In this document: positions 1 through 8,322 of the stretch, one piece after another
Numbering within the stretch: the first letter of the stretch is position 1
How the letters are laid out: the number at the start of each line of letters is the position of its first letter
Assembly (NCBI RefSeq): GCF_012911935.1
Contig: NZ_JAAXLA010000009.1
Coordinates: 62,001-126,000 of the forward strand
Length of the DNA stretch: 64,000 bases
Origin: Pseudonocardia acidicola
Lineage (GTDB): Bacteria; Actinomycetota; Actinomycetes; Mycobacteriales; Pseudonocardiaceae
Reading direction: 5' to 3'
Made by a program: the position numbers and the translations under genes
The notes under the pieces: model-generated
Database searches by the model: none
Seen by the model: the letters and a program-made list of their open reading frames with translations, nothing else
What the model was told of the DNA's origin: nothing

Positions 1-366
1 GGCATTGACCTCCGAAGCGGTGAACTGCTGGGTGTTCTCCTGCTGCACCTGCGCATCGGACTTGTCGGGCGGGAAGACACTGTCGCGGGGGACGACGCTG
101 TGGTCACCGGCGATCCAGAACCCGAGCGCCGAGATCGCCGAGAGCCGGTCCGAGACCGACACCGTCGTCATGTTCAGCTGGCCGGTGGTCGGATAGACCT
201 GACGGCCGTCGACGGCGACGACCGGGGTCCCGTCCACGGCGCCCAGGGTGTTGAAGGTAGGTCCGGGCCCGAGCGCCACCAGCGGAACCGGCAGCGTCAC
301 ACCCAGCACACCGAGCAGCACCGCGAGCAACGCCGCGGCGACCAGTGTCAACGTCCGGCGACTCAC
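1..366 (-). CDS. YlbL-like PDZ/Lon-type secreted protease, N-terminal part (cut by window edge)
   Basis: The first 122 codons of a gene that continues past the left edge. The visible part has a short basic N-terminus (MSRRT), one hydrophobic segment of about 22 residues (signal anchor), then LVALGPGPTFNTLG and later WIAGDHSVVPRD, both typical of the actinobacterial YlbL family (PDZ plus S16 Lon-type Ser/Lys protease acting outside the membrane). The PDZ and catalytic domains lie outside the window, so activity cannot be judged. Start is a GTG at 364-366. It is divergent from the zincin gene at 416 with only 49 bp between, so promoters share that gap. The same divergent pair exists in M. tuberculosis (Rv3194c/Rv3195). 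Confidence 0.85.
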   Translation of the reverse strand, partial: MSRRTLTLVAAALLAVLLGVLGVTLPVPLVALGPGPTFNTLGAVDGTPVVAVDGRQVYPTTGQLNMTTVSVSDRLSAISALGFWIAGDHSVVPRDSVFPPDKSDAQVQQENTQQFTASEVNA

Positions 367-415
367 GGAGCAGGAACCTACGCTGCCGGCCCCCGGGCCC
401 GCGTACGGTGGTCGT

Positions 416-1903
416 ATGAGCGACACCCCGTTCGGGTTCGGACCCGCTGACCGCGACAAGGACCGCGACTCCGACCGCCCCCAGGGATCGGGCGGATCGG
501 GCGGGGCCCAGGGACCGCAGGATCCCTTCGGGTTCGGGAACCTGCCCGGCATGCCGCCCGGGGGTATCCCCGGCTTCCCCGGCGGCCTGCCCGGCATGCC
601 GGGGGGGCCGGGCGGCTTCGACGTCAGCCAGCTCGGCCAGATGCTCACCCAGCTCGGGCAGATGCTCAGCCACGCCGGCACCGCATCCGGCAGCGGCCCG
701 GTCAACTACGACCTGGCCGCCCAGCTGGCCAACCAGCGCCTGGCCCAGACGACGTCCTCACTGACCGCCGCCCAGCGCACCGCGGTCGCCGACGCCGTCA
801 AGCTCGCCGAGCTGTGGCTCGATCCCGCCACCGACTTCCCCGCCGGCGCGACCGAGACGGTCGCCTGGTCGGCGACCGACTGGGTCAAGGCCAGCATGCC
901 GACCTGGAAGCGGCTGTGCGACCCGGTCGCGCAGCGGGTGTCCGGCGCGTGGATCGAGGGCCTGCCCGAGGAGGCCCGCGCGGCTGCCGGCCCGATGATG
1001 GCCATGCTCGGCCAGATGGGCGGGCTGGCCTTCGGCAGCCAGCTCGGCAACGGGCTGGCCGAGCTCGCCGCGGAGGTCCTGACCTCCACCGACGTGGGCA
1101 TCCCGGTCGGGCCGGACCGCACCGCGGCGCTGCTGCCCGAGGCCATCGAGAAGTTCACCGCGGGCCTGGACCGCCCGGCCAGCGAGGTACTGATCTTCCT
1201 GGCCGCCCGCGAGGCCGCCCACCAGCGGTTGTTCGCACACGTCGGCTGGCTGCGCGAGCGGCTGCTCGGCACCGTCGAGGAGTACGCACGGGGCATCCGC
1301 GTCGACACCTCGCGGATCGAGGAGCTGGCCCGTCAGATCGACCCGTCCAACCCGGCCTCCATCGAGGAGGCCATGCAGTCTGGGATGTTCGAGCCGCAGA
1401 CCACGCCCGAGCAGAAGGCCGCGCTGGCCCGCCTCGAGACGCTGCTCGCGCTGATCGAGGGCTGGGTCGACGCCGTCGTGGCCGACGCGATCGGCGACCG
1501 GCTGCCCGGCGCGGACGCGCTGCGTGAGACCCTCCGCCGCCGCCGCGCCTCCGGCGGCCCGGCCGAGCAGACCTTCGCGACGATCGTCGGGCTGGAGCTG
1601 CGGCCGCGGAAGCTGCGGGCCGCCGCGGAGCTCTGGCGGCTGTTGGGCGAGGAGCGCGGGATCCCCGGCCGGGACGCCATCTGGGCGCACCCCGACCTCA
1701 TCCCGTCCGCCGACGACCTCGACGACCCGGCCACGTTCGTCAGCCACAGCGACTCGACCGACCCGATCGCCGAGCTCGAGCGGCAGCTGCGGGCCGACGA
1801 GGCGATGGACAACGCGACGTCGTCGAAGACCGAGCAGAACGACACGAAGGATGAGGGCGACGAGCCGGAGGGCGATTCCGGCCCGGAGAGCCCGAGGGTC
1901 TGA
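416..1903 (+). CDS. DUF2342/Zincin_2 family putative zinc metalloprotease
   Basis: A 495-residue protein of the actinobacterial zincin-like family (COG5282 type, Rv3195 homologue). Residues 1-90 are Gly/Pro-rich (repeated PGGxPGMPGG) and probably disordered; the rest is helical and well conserved. The segment FLAAREAAHQRLF (about residue 260) corresponds to the family's degenerate HExxH-like site; a classical HExxH is absent, so peptidase activity is not proven. The C-terminal 50 residues are acidic. The ATG at 416 is preferred over an upstream in-frame start at 248, which would overlap the divergent YlbL gene; it opens a typical MSDTPFGFG N-terminus. Function in the cell is unknown. Confidence 0.85.
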   Translation: MSDTPFGFGPADRDKDRDSDRPQGSGGSGGAQGPQDPFGFGNLPGMPPGGIPGFPGGLPGMPGGPGGFDVSQLGQMLTQLGQMLSHAGTASGSGPVNYDLAAQLANQRLAQTTSSLTAAQRTAVADAVKLAELWLDPATDFPAGATETVAWSATDWVKASMPTWKRLCDPVAQRVSGAWIEGLPEEARAAAGPMMAMLGQMGGLAFGSQLGNGLAELAAEVLTSTDVGIPVGPDRTAALLPEAIEKFTAGLDRPASEVLIFLAAREAAHQRLFAHVGWLRERLLGTVEEYARGIRVDTSRIEELARQIDPSNPASIEEAMQSGMFEPQTTPEQKAALARLETLLALIEGWVDAVVADAIGDRLPGADALRETLRRRRASGGPAEQTFATIVGLELRPRKLRAAAELWRLLGEERGIPGRDAIWAHPDLIPSADDLDDPATFVSHSDSTDPIAELERQLRADEAMDNATSSKTEQNDTKDEGDEPEGDSGPESPRV

Positions 1904-1909
1904 CGCCGG

Positions 1910-1941
1910 GGCCGCGGGGGGCTCAGCCGCCCGCCGCGGCC
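1910..1941. terminator. Possible bidirectional terminator between convergent genes
   Basis: Perfect 8-bp inverted repeat (GGCCGCGG at 1910-1917, CCGCGGCC at 1934-1941) with a 16-nt loop, between the ends of the zincin (+) and YgjP-like (-) genes. The right arm lies inside the last codons of the minus-strand gene and no T-run follows, so it is only a weak candidate. Confidence 0.35.
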
Positions 1942-2537
1942 TGCTCCACGTCCTCGACGTCCTCGACGTCCTCGCCGTCACCGAGGGCGCGGTCGGGCGC
2001 GTCGCCGTCCGTGCCGACCAGGCCGAGCCCGGCGGCCGCGGAGAGCCCTTCCAGGTACCCCATGGCCCGCTCGGTGCGCGGGTAGCGCCGCACCAGCGAC
2101 CAGAAGTAGTCGTCGTGGCCGGGGGCGAGCAGATGCGCCAGCTCGTGCACCAGCACGTAGTCGACCACCCAGCCCGGGGCGTCGCGCAGCCGCTCGCTGA
2201 CCCGGATCGTGCCGTCCGCGGGGGTGCAGGAGGCCCACCGGGTCCGCATCGGCGCCACCCAGCGCACCGTCGTCGGCTCCGCCTCGCCGTCGAGATAGCG
2301 CCGGGCCAGTTCCAGGCTGCGGCGCTGCAAGGCCTCGTTGCCGGTCCGTGCCGGTGACCGCCGCCGGGCCTCGCTGCGTTCGAGACGGCGGACCATCTCG
2401 TCCACCCACCGGCATTCCTCTGATTCGCTCATCCACCCCGGGATGAACACGATGACCGTGTCACCCTCGCGCCGGGCACTGACCATCCGGCGTCGCCGGT
2501 CGCTCCTCCTGACCTCGACGACCGCGGGACTCGCCAT
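1923..2537 (-). CDS. YgjP-like (DUF45) zinc metallopeptidase
   Basis: A 204-residue protein of the YgjP/DUF45 family, related to M48 and SprT-like metallopeptidases. The zinc motif HELAHL sits at about residues 142-147, followed by GHDDYFWSLVRRYPR, where the downstream His and aromatic pattern complete the family signature. Upstream WVAPMRTRWASCTPADGTIR matches the family's (R)WGSC region. The C-terminus carries a tandem EDV EDV EDV acidic tail encoded by a 9-bp repeat. The ATG at 2535-2537 is preceded by GGAG at a good distance. It converges with the zincin gene (19-bp gap). The family is a predicted intracellular peptidase of unknown substrate. Confidence 0.88.
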   Translation of the reverse strand: MASPAVVEVRRSDRRRRMVSARREGDTVIVFIPGWMSESEECRWVDEMVRRLERSEARRRSPARTGNEALQRRSLELARRYLDGEAEPTTVRWVAPMRTRWASCTPADGTIRVSERLRDAPGWVVDYVLVHELAHLLAPGHDDYFWSLVRRYPRTERAMGYLEGLSAAAGLGLVGTDGDAPDRALGDGEDVEDVEDVEQAAAGG

Positions 2538-2662
2538 AGCTCCAGGGTAAGCCCGCCGGCGGTCGGCCCCGCAGGCCGTCCACCCGAGGGTTGTCCACAA
2601 CCCACCGGGGCAGGTGTGGACACGCGGATGCGGCGCGCCCACCACCCGCGCAGCATCAGAGG

Positions 2663-3724
2663 ATGCGATCAGCTCCCCCGGCACCGTTGCCCGCAACCGT
2701 CGTCCTCGCGGCACACCGCTCGCTGCTGCGCCGCGGCTCCGCCTCCCGGCTGCTCGGGCTCGACCCGGCAACGGCGATCACCGTCGACGACCTGCCGGGC
2801 CCGCTCGCCGCGATGCTCGACGAGCTGGTCTGCCCGGTGGACCGCGACGCGCTGCTGACCCGGGCGGTCCGGCGCGGGGCGAACGCCGGGCAGGCCACCG
2901 ACCTGCTCCGCGACCTCCTCGCCGCAGGCGCGGTGGTCGACGCGGCCGCGGCCGGGCGGATCGCCCGGCGCCGCGCCGCGGCGACCGTGCTGATCAGCGG
3001 GGACGGACCGCTCGCGGTCGGCATCGCGGCCGGGCTCGGGCTCGCCGGCGTCGGCGCGGTGCACGTCGAGGCCGCCGGTGTGGTGCTCGCGGCCGACCGG
3101 GGCACCGGCTACCTCGACGCCGACCGGGGTCGCCCGCGCTCCGAGGCCGCGGCCGACGCGGTGCGCCGGCTGAACCCGTCGGTGCGGGTGGCCGCGCCGC
3201 GGGCGCGCGCCGTCCCGGACCTGGTCGTGCTGGCCGACGCGCTCGGCACCGAGGCCGCGGTGGCACGCCGGCTGGTCGAGGACGACATCGACCACCTGCA
3301 GGTCCGGGTGCGCGACGGTGGCGGTGTCGTCGGCCCGCTGGTCCTGCCCGGCCGGTCGGCCTGTCTGCGCTGCCTGGAGCTTCGCCGGGCCGAGCGGGAT
3401 CCGGGATGGCCCGCCGTGGCCGCACAGCTCGTCGGGCTACCCGGCCGGGCCGCGCCGCATTGTGTGCTCGCGACGGCCGGGCTGGGCACCGCCCAGGCCC
3501 TCGCCGCGCTCGACGGCCCGTCGGCCGGTGCGGTCGCCCCGGCCACCGTCGACGCCACCCTGGAACTCGACGCCGACGCCGGGGCCCTGGTCCGCCGGCC
3601 ATGGGCGCCGCACCCCGGCTGCGGGTGCGGCGCCGCCGAACCGCTACCGCGGCAACCATCACACCGCCGCCGGCCGGACGCGGCATGCGCGCGGCCGGGG
3701 CATCAGGACACAATCAAACCGTGA
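2663..3724 (+). CDS. ThiF/cyclodehydratase-like protein (TOMM leader-binding type), orphan
   Basis: A 353-residue protein resembling the ThiF/E1-like cyclodehydratase partner (TOMM precursor-peptide binding proteins). Visible are a winged-helix-like N-terminal part (LLRRGSASRLLGLDPA), a degenerate nucleotide-binding loop ISGDGPLAVGIAAGLG at about residue 113, and two C-terminal cysteine pairs, CLRC and HPGCGC, that would hold a zinc. No YcaO partner, precursor peptide or oxidase is near, so azole synthesis is unlikely here. The stop overlaps the start of the ABC1 kinase (GTGA at 3721-3724), indicating translational coupling. A ThiF-like gene before the ABC1 kinase is, as I recall, kept across actinobacteria (Rv3196/Rv3197). 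Start ATG 2663 follows AGAGG very closely. Confidence 0.75.
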   Translation: MRSAPPAPLPATVVLAAHRSLLRRGSASRLLGLDPATAITVDDLPGPLAAMLDELVCPVDRDALLTRAVRRGANAGQATDLLRDLLAAGAVVDAAAAGRIARRRAAATVLISGDGPLAVGIAAGLGLAGVGAVHVEAAGVVLAADRGTGYLDADRGRPRSEAAADAVRRLNPSVRVAAPRARAVPDLVVLADALGTEAAVARRLVEDDIDHLQVRVRDGGGVVGPLVLPGRSACLRCLELRRAERDPGWPAVAAQLVGLPGRAAPHCVLATAGLGTAQALAALDGPSAGAVAPATVDATLELDADAGALVRRPWAPHPGCGCGAAEPLPRQPSHRRRPDAACARPGHQDTIKP

Positions 3725-5058
3725 CCGAGATCCCGCGGCGGACAGCGGCCCGCACCGCGAAGCTGGCCAGCCTCCCGTTGGGCGTGGCCGGGCGGGCCGC
3801 TGCCGGCTGGGGGCGCAGGCTGGTCGGTGGTGACAGCGAGCAGATCTCCGCCCAGCTGATGGCCAAGAGCGCCGAGCAGTTGTTCGCCGTGCTCGGCGAG
3901 CTCAAGGGCGGCGCGATGAAGTTCGGCCAGGCGCTGAGCGTCTTCGAGGCCGCGGTGCCCGAGGAGTTCGGCGAGCCCTACCGCGACGCGCTGGTCAAGC
4001 TGCAGTCCGCGGCCCCGCCGATGCCTGCCTCCGACGTGCACCGGATGCTCGCCGAGCAGTTCGGCCGCGGCTGGCGGACCCGGTTTCAGGACTTCGACGA
4101 CATCCCGGCCGCCGCGGCCAGCATCGGCCAGGTGCACCGTGCGGTGTGGCGCGACGGCCGCGAGGTCGCCGTCAAGGTGCAGTACCCGGGCGCCGAGGAG
4201 GCGCTGTTGTCCGACCTGCGCCAGCTGTCCCGGATGAGCCGGCTGCTGCAGCCGCTGGCCCCGGGCATGGAGATCAAGCCGCTGATCAACGAGCTGCGCG
4301 AGCGGATGGCCGAAGAACTCGATTACCGCGACGAGGCCAACAACCAGCGGGCCTTCGCCGCGACGTTCGAGAACGACGACAAGGTCAAGGTGCCGCGGGT
4401 GGTCGCGTCGGCCCCGCGGGCGATGGTCAGCGAGTGGGTCACGGGGCGGCCGCTCTCGGCGATCATCAAGTCCGGCACCCAGGAGGAGCGCAACGCCGCC
4501 GGTGCGCTGCTCGCCGAGTTCCACTACTCGGCCCCGGCCCGGGCGGGACTGCTGCACGCCGACCCGCACCCGGGCAACTTCCAGGTTCTCGACGACGGCC
4601 GTCTACTCGTCATCGACTACGGGGCGGTGGCCCGGCTCCCCGACGGCCTCCCCCGGCCGCTGACGATCATGACCCGGTACGCGCTGCAGAACCGACCCGC
4701 CGAGCTGATGGCGCTGCTGCGCGCCGAGGGCTTCGTCCGGCCGGGCACGACGATCACCGCGGAGGAGGCCATGGCCTACCTCGCCCCGTTCACCGAGCCG
4801 CTGCGCACGGAGCGCTTCACCTTCAGCCGGCGCTGGCTGCAGCAGCAGGCCGAACGGGTCGGCGACCTGCGCCGCCCGGAGTTCGACACCGGGCGTTCGC
4901 TGAACCTGCCGCCGCAGTACCTGCTGGTGCACCGGGTCACCCTGGGCACCCTCGGCGTGCTCTGCCAGCTCGGCGCCGACCTGCCGCTGCGCGGCATCGT
5001 CGGGCACTGGCAGCCTGACCTGTTCGACGACGACGGCACCCCGGTCGCCGGGGGCTGA
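3721..5058 (+). CDS. ABC1/UbiB/ADCK-family atypical protein kinase
   Basis: A 445-residue UbiB/ABC1-family kinase-like protein (Rv3197 homologue). The family hallmarks are present: the KxGQ-type motif GGAMKFGQALS at about residue 60, the alanine-rich nucleotide loop AAAASIGQVHRA, VAVKVQYPG with the catalytic-type lysine, the EELDYRDEANNQ motif, LLHADPHPGNF (catalytic loop) and VIDYGAV (DFG equivalent). These proteins support isoprenoid-quinone metabolism in other bacteria and mitochondria; actinobacteria make menaquinone, so the client here is unknown. GTG start inside the stop of the ThiF-like gene. The M. tuberculosis relative is encoded beside whiB7, as here. Confidence 0.9.
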   Translation: MTEIPRRTAARTAKLASLPLGVAGRAAAGWGRRLVGGDSEQISAQLMAKSAEQLFAVLGELKGGAMKFGQALSVFEAAVPEEFGEPYRDALVKLQSAAPPMPASDVHRMLAEQFGRGWRTRFQDFDDIPAAAASIGQVHRAVWRDGREVAVKVQYPGAEEALLSDLRQLSRMSRLLQPLAPGMEIKPLINELRERMAEELDYRDEANNQRAFAATFENDDKVKVPRVVASAPRAMVSEWVTGRPLSAIIKSGTQEERNAAGALLAEFHYSAPARAGLLHADPHPGNFQVLDDGRLLVIDYGAVARLPDGLPRPLTIMTRYALQNRPAELMALLRAEGFVRPGTTITAEEAMAYLAPFTEPLRTERFTFSRRWLQQQAERVGDLRRPEFDTGRSLNLPPQYLLVHRVTLGTLGVLCQLGADLPLRGIVGHWQPDLFDDDGTPVAGG

Positions 5059-5071
5059 GCCCCTCCCGCAG

Positions 5072-5125
5072 GCGGCAGCCGCATCGCTGCCGGAACGGTC
5101 CTCCGGACAGCAATGAGGCTGCCGC
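5072..5125. terminator. Nested inverted repeat between convergent genes, probable terminator
   Basis: GCGGCAGCC at 5072-5080 is the exact reverse complement of GGCTGCCGC at 5117-5125, and a smaller hairpin GGCAGC-N6-GCTGCC lies within. It occupies the space between the ABC1 kinase (+) and the small gene (-), where a bidirectional terminator would be expected. No T-run is present. Confidence 0.5.
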
Positions 5126-5142
5126 GTGCGCTGCGGCGCCGG

Positions 5143-5385
5143 TCAGACGACGCCGAGGTGGCGGCGGGCGCGCTCAGCACGCCGCTCGGCGAACCGGGCC
5201 AGCCGCGTCCACCGGCGACCCGCGCGCAGCCGCCGGGCCAGCCGGTGTTCGGCCGCCGCCTGTTCGGCTTCTTGCTGTCGCGCTCGGGCCAGGGCTTCGT
5301 GGAGCAACATCGCAATCCCCTCTCGGTCACGGTCCACCCGGTGCGCGTCGGCGAGGACGAGCTGGTGCGGGCTGAAGTCGGTCAT
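5143..5385 (-). CDS. Small basic hypothetical protein downstream of whiB7
   Basis: An 80-residue protein beginning MTDFSPHQLVLADAHRVDRD, with an Ala/Arg/Glu-rich helical remainder (ARARQQEAEQAAAEHRLARRL) that could form one long amphipathic or coiled helix. No signal peptide or membrane segment. ATG at 5383-5385 with AGGAG 8 nt upstream. It follows whiB7 by 52 bp on the same strand and is probably cotranscribed, so it may be WhiB7-induced. I do not recognise a family and assign no function. Confidence 0.65.
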   Translation of the reverse strand: MTDFSPHQLVLADAHRVDRDREGIAMLLHEALARARQQEAEQAAAEHRLARRLRAGRRWTRLARFAERRAERARRHLGVV

Positions 5386-5437
5386 CGGTTCTGCTCCTCG
5401 GTCGTGGGCCTGTCGGCCCGGTAGGTGGGTGCGGAGA

Positions 5438-5812
5438 TCAGGCGCTCGCCGCGGCGTACGCGCGGTCGCGCTCCAGGTCGACCTTGCGTGGACGACCCCG
5501 GGGCCGCTTGCGTGGGATCACCACGCCCCGCTCGAAGATCTCGCCACCCCAGACACCCCAGGGTTCCTCGCGGGTCAGCGCGCCGGCGAGGCATTCGGCC
5601 CGGATCGGGCACGGCCCGCAGAGCGCCTTGGCCCGGTCCAGCTCGGCCGGGGACTCGGCGAACCACAGGTCCGCGTCGCCCGACCGGCAGGGCAGGTCGA
5701 ACCCGGCTCCAGGACCCACGTCGAGTAGACCCCCGACAGCAGAGGCGGTGTGGCCGCCCATGAACTCGGGTGTGATCGCTCCGCCGTCCAACGGAACTGA
5801 TCGGACTAGCAC
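5438..5812 (-). CDS. whiB7: WhiB7 iron-sulfur transcriptional activator of intrinsic antibiotic resistance
   Basis: A 124-residue Wbl protein. The four [4Fe-4S] ligands are Cys42, Cys65, Cys68 and Cys74 (C-x22-C-x2-C-x5-C), followed by the sigma-factor-binding turn GVWGGE (86-91) and the AT-hook RKRPRGRPRK (101-110) that distinguishes WhiB7 from other WhiB proteins. Known role: with the primary sigma factor it activates ribosome-protection, efflux and modification genes after translation stress. GTG start at 5810-5812, AGGAGG 7 nt upstream; an alternative GTG 5 bases earlier runs into a stop at once. Position between uvrD2 and the ABC1 kinase matches M. tuberculosis. Regulation is visible in the leader (upstream ORF, attenuator, autoregulatory promoter). 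Confidence 0.97.
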   Translation of the reverse strand: MLVRSVPLDGGAITPEFMGGHTASAVGGLLDVGPGAGFDLPCRSGDADLWFAESPAELDRAKALCGPCPIRAECLAGALTREEPWGVWGGEIFERGVVIPRKRPRGRPRKVDLERDRAYAAASA

Positions 5813-5853
5813 CGCACAACCTCCTGGTGAGAGACGTGGTCGGAAAAACGAAA

Positions 5854-5887
5854 GGGCCGCGGATCCCTGGTGTGGGTTCCGCGGCCC
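5854..5887 (-). terminator. Intrinsic terminator/attenuator in the whiB7 leader
   Basis: Read on the minus strand: a perfect 10-bp stem GGGCCGCGGA/TCCGCGGCCC with a 14-nt loop, followed directly by TTTCGTTTTT (T-run at 5844-5853). This is one of very few textbook Rho-independent terminators in the window. It lies only 41 bp before the whiB7 start codon, so transcripts reaching whiB7 must read through it. whiB7 genes of mycobacteria and Streptomyces are known to be attenuated in this way. Confidence 0.92.
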
Positions 5888-5901
5888 CGAATCTTCGGCC
5901 G
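5882..5901 (-). promoter_or_regulatory. Candidate antiterminator hairpin competing with the whiB7 terminator
   Basis: On the minus strand CGGCC pairs with GGCCG around a CCGAA/TTCGG core (5882-5901). This fold uses the first bases of the terminator's 5' arm (5882-5887), so the two hairpins exclude each other. It lies 15 nt after the upstream-ORF stop codon, where ribosome position could choose between folds. The pairing is visible; the switching role is inferred. Confidence 0.55.
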
Positions 5902-5916
5902 ACGAGCGTCTACGAC

Positions 5917-6132
5917 CTACCGTCGATGTCGACGCCCGGGAACGGACACACCTGTGTTGTTGTCGGGGTGGATCGGGCTGACGGTGCGCGGCCCGAACGG
6001 CAACTGCTGCCAGCCGCGCTGCACGGGCGCGTACGCCACCGGGGAGCCGGCGCGCAGACGTTCACCCGGAAGGACACGGGTGCCGCGGGCCGCGGGGATT
6101 CCGGTCATTCCGATCGGCGTCGTGGTCACCAT
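5917..6132 (-). CDS. Putative upstream ORF (leader peptide) controlling whiB7
   Basis: A 71-codon reading frame in the whiB7 leader, starting MVTTTPIGMTGIPAARG and ending GRRHRR. Its ATG (6130-6132) is preceded by GAGAGGGGG, a strong ribosome binding site, and third positions are mostly G/C. It stops (TAG, 5917-5919) 15 nt before the candidate antiterminator. In other actinobacteria a translated leader ORF lets slowed ribosomes prevent termination and so induces whiB7. The Arg-rich end (RRHRR) would put slow codons under the ribosome as the hairpins emerge. Longer frames upstream would start before the promoter. Confidence 0.68.
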   Translation of the reverse strand: MVTTTPIGMTGIPAARGTRVLPGERLRAGSPVAYAPVQRGWQQLPFGPRTVSPIHPDNNTGVSVPGRRHRR

Positions 6133-6200
6133 GACGGCACCCCCTCTCGGGCTCTCATCGATCATGCGCGCGAACAGGCTGGTCCTGGCGCGCGCGATCG

Positions 6201-6240
6201 AGATTAGAAGGATCGCGCGGAGGCGCACAACCTATTTATT
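6201..6240 (-). promoter_or_regulatory. WhiB7-type autoregulated promoter of whiB7
   Basis: On the minus strand: AT-rich AATAAATAGG (6231-6240) immediately before -35 TTGTGC (6225-6230), an 18-bp spacer, and -10 TAATCT (6201-6206). An AT-rich block touching a sigma-A -35 element is the known WhiB7 target, read by its AT-hook. The AT block stands out in surroundings of over 70% GC. Predicted transcription start is near 6194, giving a leader of about 380 nt. Confidence 0.85.
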
Positions 6241-6255
6241 CGCTTGATTCTGAAA

Positions 6256-8322
6256 TCAGTTCGCGCTCTCGGACCCGTCGGCCACCAGGGCGAGCACCGC
6301 GGGGCCGTACCGGTCGAGCTTGCGGGCCCCGATTCCGGGAATGCCGACGAGCGACGCCGGGTCGGTGGGGCGCTGTTCGGCGATCGCGGTGAGCGTCGCG
6401 TCGGTGAACACGACGTAGGCCGGGACCTGCTGCTGCTTGGCCTCCGTACTGCGCCAGTCCTTGAGCCGGTCGAGCAACTCGATGTCCACATCGGACGGAC
6501 AGTCGGCGCAGCGGCGGAGCTTCATCGCCTCGGCGCCGATCAGCGGGGAACCACAGATCCGGCACTTCGGCTTCGTCCCGCCGGTCCGCCCGGCCGGGAT
6601 CCGCGAGGCCGGGTGATGGTCCGGGATCAGCCCGTAGAGGAACCGGCTGCGCCGGCGGTGCCGGCCACGGCCCGGCGTCCGCGACAGCGCCCAGGACAGT
6701 GAGAGGACCCGCCGGGCCCGGGTGAGTCCGACGTAGAGCAGCCGGCGCTCCTCCTCGATCGCCTCCTCGTCGCCCTCGGCGTGCTGGATCGGCAGCGTGC
6801 CGTCGACCAGGCCGACGAGGAACACCACATCCCACTCCAGGCCCTTGGCCGCGTGCAGCGAGGCGAGCGTGACGCCCTGCACGGTCGGCGGGTGCGAGGC
6901 GTCGGCGCGGGTTTCGAGCTCGGCGACGAAGCGTCGCAGGTCGGCCGCCGGCTCGACCGCGACCAGCTCCTCGGCGAGCCCGACGATCGCCAGCAGCGAC
7001 TCCCACTGGGCGCGGGCGTTCGCCCCCGGCGGCGGCTCCTCGGTGAGCCCGACCGGCGCGAGCCGGGCACGCACGACGTCGACGAGGCCCTCGTCGGCCG
7101 GCCCGGGCCCTGCGGTCCGCAGCACCCCGACCGCGCGCCGCACCTCGGGCCGGGCGAAGAAGCGCTCGCCGCCGCGGACCTGGTAGGGCACCCCGAAGTC
7201 GGTGAGCGCCTGTTCGTAGACCTCGGACTGGGCGTTGATCCGGAACAGCACCGCGATCTCACTGGCCGGGGTGCCGTCCGCGATCATCCGCTTGATCTTG
7301 ACGGCGACCGCGGCGGCCTCGGCCGGCTCGTCGTCGTGCTCGGTGAAGTCGGGGTCCGGGCCGGGCGGCAGCTGGCCGACGAGCTGCAACCGGGTGCCGG
7401 CGACCCGGCCGCGGGCCCCGGAGATCAGCGTGTTCGCCGCGGCGACGACCTGCGGGGTGGAGCGGTAGTCGCGCTGCAGACGGACGACGACGGCCTCGGG
7501 GAAGCGGCGCGGGAAGTCGAGCAGGTAACGCGGGCTGGCCCCGGCGAAGGTGTAGATGGTCTGGTTGGCGTCACCGACGACGGTGAGGTCGTCGCGATCC
7601 CCCAGCCACGCGTCGAGCACGCGCTGCTGCAGCGGCGTGACGTCCTGGTACTCGTCGACGACGAAACAGCGGTAGCGGTCGTGGAACTCCTGCGCGACGG
7701 CCGGGTGCTCCTCCAGCGCGGCCGCGGTGTGCAGCAGCAGGTCGTCGAAGTCGAGCACCTCGGCGCGGTTCTTCAGCGCCTCGTAGCCGGCGTAGACGGC
7801 GGCCACCTGCTCGGCCGGCCCTGGCACGTCGCGGCGCAGCCGGGCGACCGCGGCCGGGTACTCCTCCGGGCTGATCAGGCTGGCCTTGGCCCATTCGATC
7901 TCGCCGGCCAGGTCGCGCAGCGAGTCGTGGTCGGTGCCCGCCTTGGCCCGCGCGGCCGCCTGCCCGACGATGCGCAGCTTGCCCTCGACCAGCTGCCACT
8001 GCCGGTCGCCGACCACGCGGGGCCAGAAGTAGCGGAGCTGACGCAGGGCGGCGGCGTGGAAGGTGCGGGCCTGCACCCCGTTCGCGCCGAGTACCCGCAG
8101 CCGGGTACGCAGTTCGCCCGCCGCGCGGGCGGTGAACGTGACCGCCAGGACCTGGCCGGGCGCGACGTGCCCGGCGCGGACGAGGTGCGCGATCCGCCGG
8201 GTGATCGTCCGGGTCTTACCGGTCCCCGCACCGGCCAGAACGCAGACCGGACCCCGGGGTGCCGTCACTGCGACCCGCTGCTCGTCGTCCAGGGCATTCA
8301 GGAGCGGCTCGGCAGTCACCAC
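6256..8322 (-). CDS. uvrD2: UvrD2 superfamily 1 DNA helicase with tetracysteine and HRDC domains
   Basis: A 688-residue SF1A helicase. Walker [11 protein letters not shown] lies near residue 30, Walker B/motif [16 protein letters not shown] near 225, and motif VI ([16 protein letters not shown]) near 550. A zinc-type tetracysteine CRIC...CADC follows at about residues 600-625, then a C-terminal HRDC domain containing [14 protein letters not shown]. This tail combination is diagnostic of UvrD2, which is essential in M. tuberculosis. Two adjacent GTG codons (8322 and 8319) can start it, after AGGATGGGG. Transcribed toward whiB7 as in mycobacteria; divergent from mycoredoxin. Confidence 0.95.
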   Translation of the reverse strand: MVTAEPLLNALDDEQRVAVTAPRGPVCVLAGAGTGKTRTITRRIAHLVRAGHVAPGQVLAVTFTARAAGELRTRLRVLGANGVQARTFHAAALRQLRYFWPRVVGDRQWQLVEGKLRIVGQAAARAKAGTDHDSLRDLAGEIEWAKASLISPEEYPAAVARLRRDVPGPAEQVAAVYAGYEALKNRAEVLDFDDLLLHTAAALEEHPAVAQEFHDRYRCFVVDEYQDVTPLQQRVLDAWLGDRDDLTVVGDANQTIYTFAGASPRYLLDFPRRFPEAVVVRLQRDYRSTPQVVAAANTLISGARGRVAGTRLQLVGQLPPGPDPDFTEHDDEPAEAAAVAVKIKRMIADGTPASEIAVLFRINAQSEVYEQALTDFGVPYQVRGGERFFARPEVRRAVGVLRTAGPGPADEGLVDVVRARLAPVGLTEEPPPGANARAQWESLLAIVGLAEELVAVEPAADLRRFVAELETRADASHPPTVQGVTLASLHAAKGLEWDVVFLVGLVDGTLPIQHAEGDEEAIEEERRLLYVGLTRARRVLSLSWALSRTPGRGRHRRRSRFLYGLIPDHHPASRIPAGRTGGTKPKCRICGSPLIGAEAMKLRRCADCPSDVDIELLDRLKDWRSTEAKQQQVPAYVVFTDATLTAIAEQRPTDPASLVGIPGIGARKLDRYGPAVLALVADGSESAN

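Noticed and set aside
2663..3724. Thiazole/oxazole peptide antibiotic cluster
   Set aside because: No YcaO, precursor peptide, dehydrogenase or transporter nearby; only one cyclodehydratase-like partner.
5917..6228. Longer 103-codon version of the whiB7 leader ORF
   Set aside because: Its start lies between the -35 and -10 boxes of the promoter, so it could not be on the whiB7 transcript; the ATG at 6132 has the good ribosome site.
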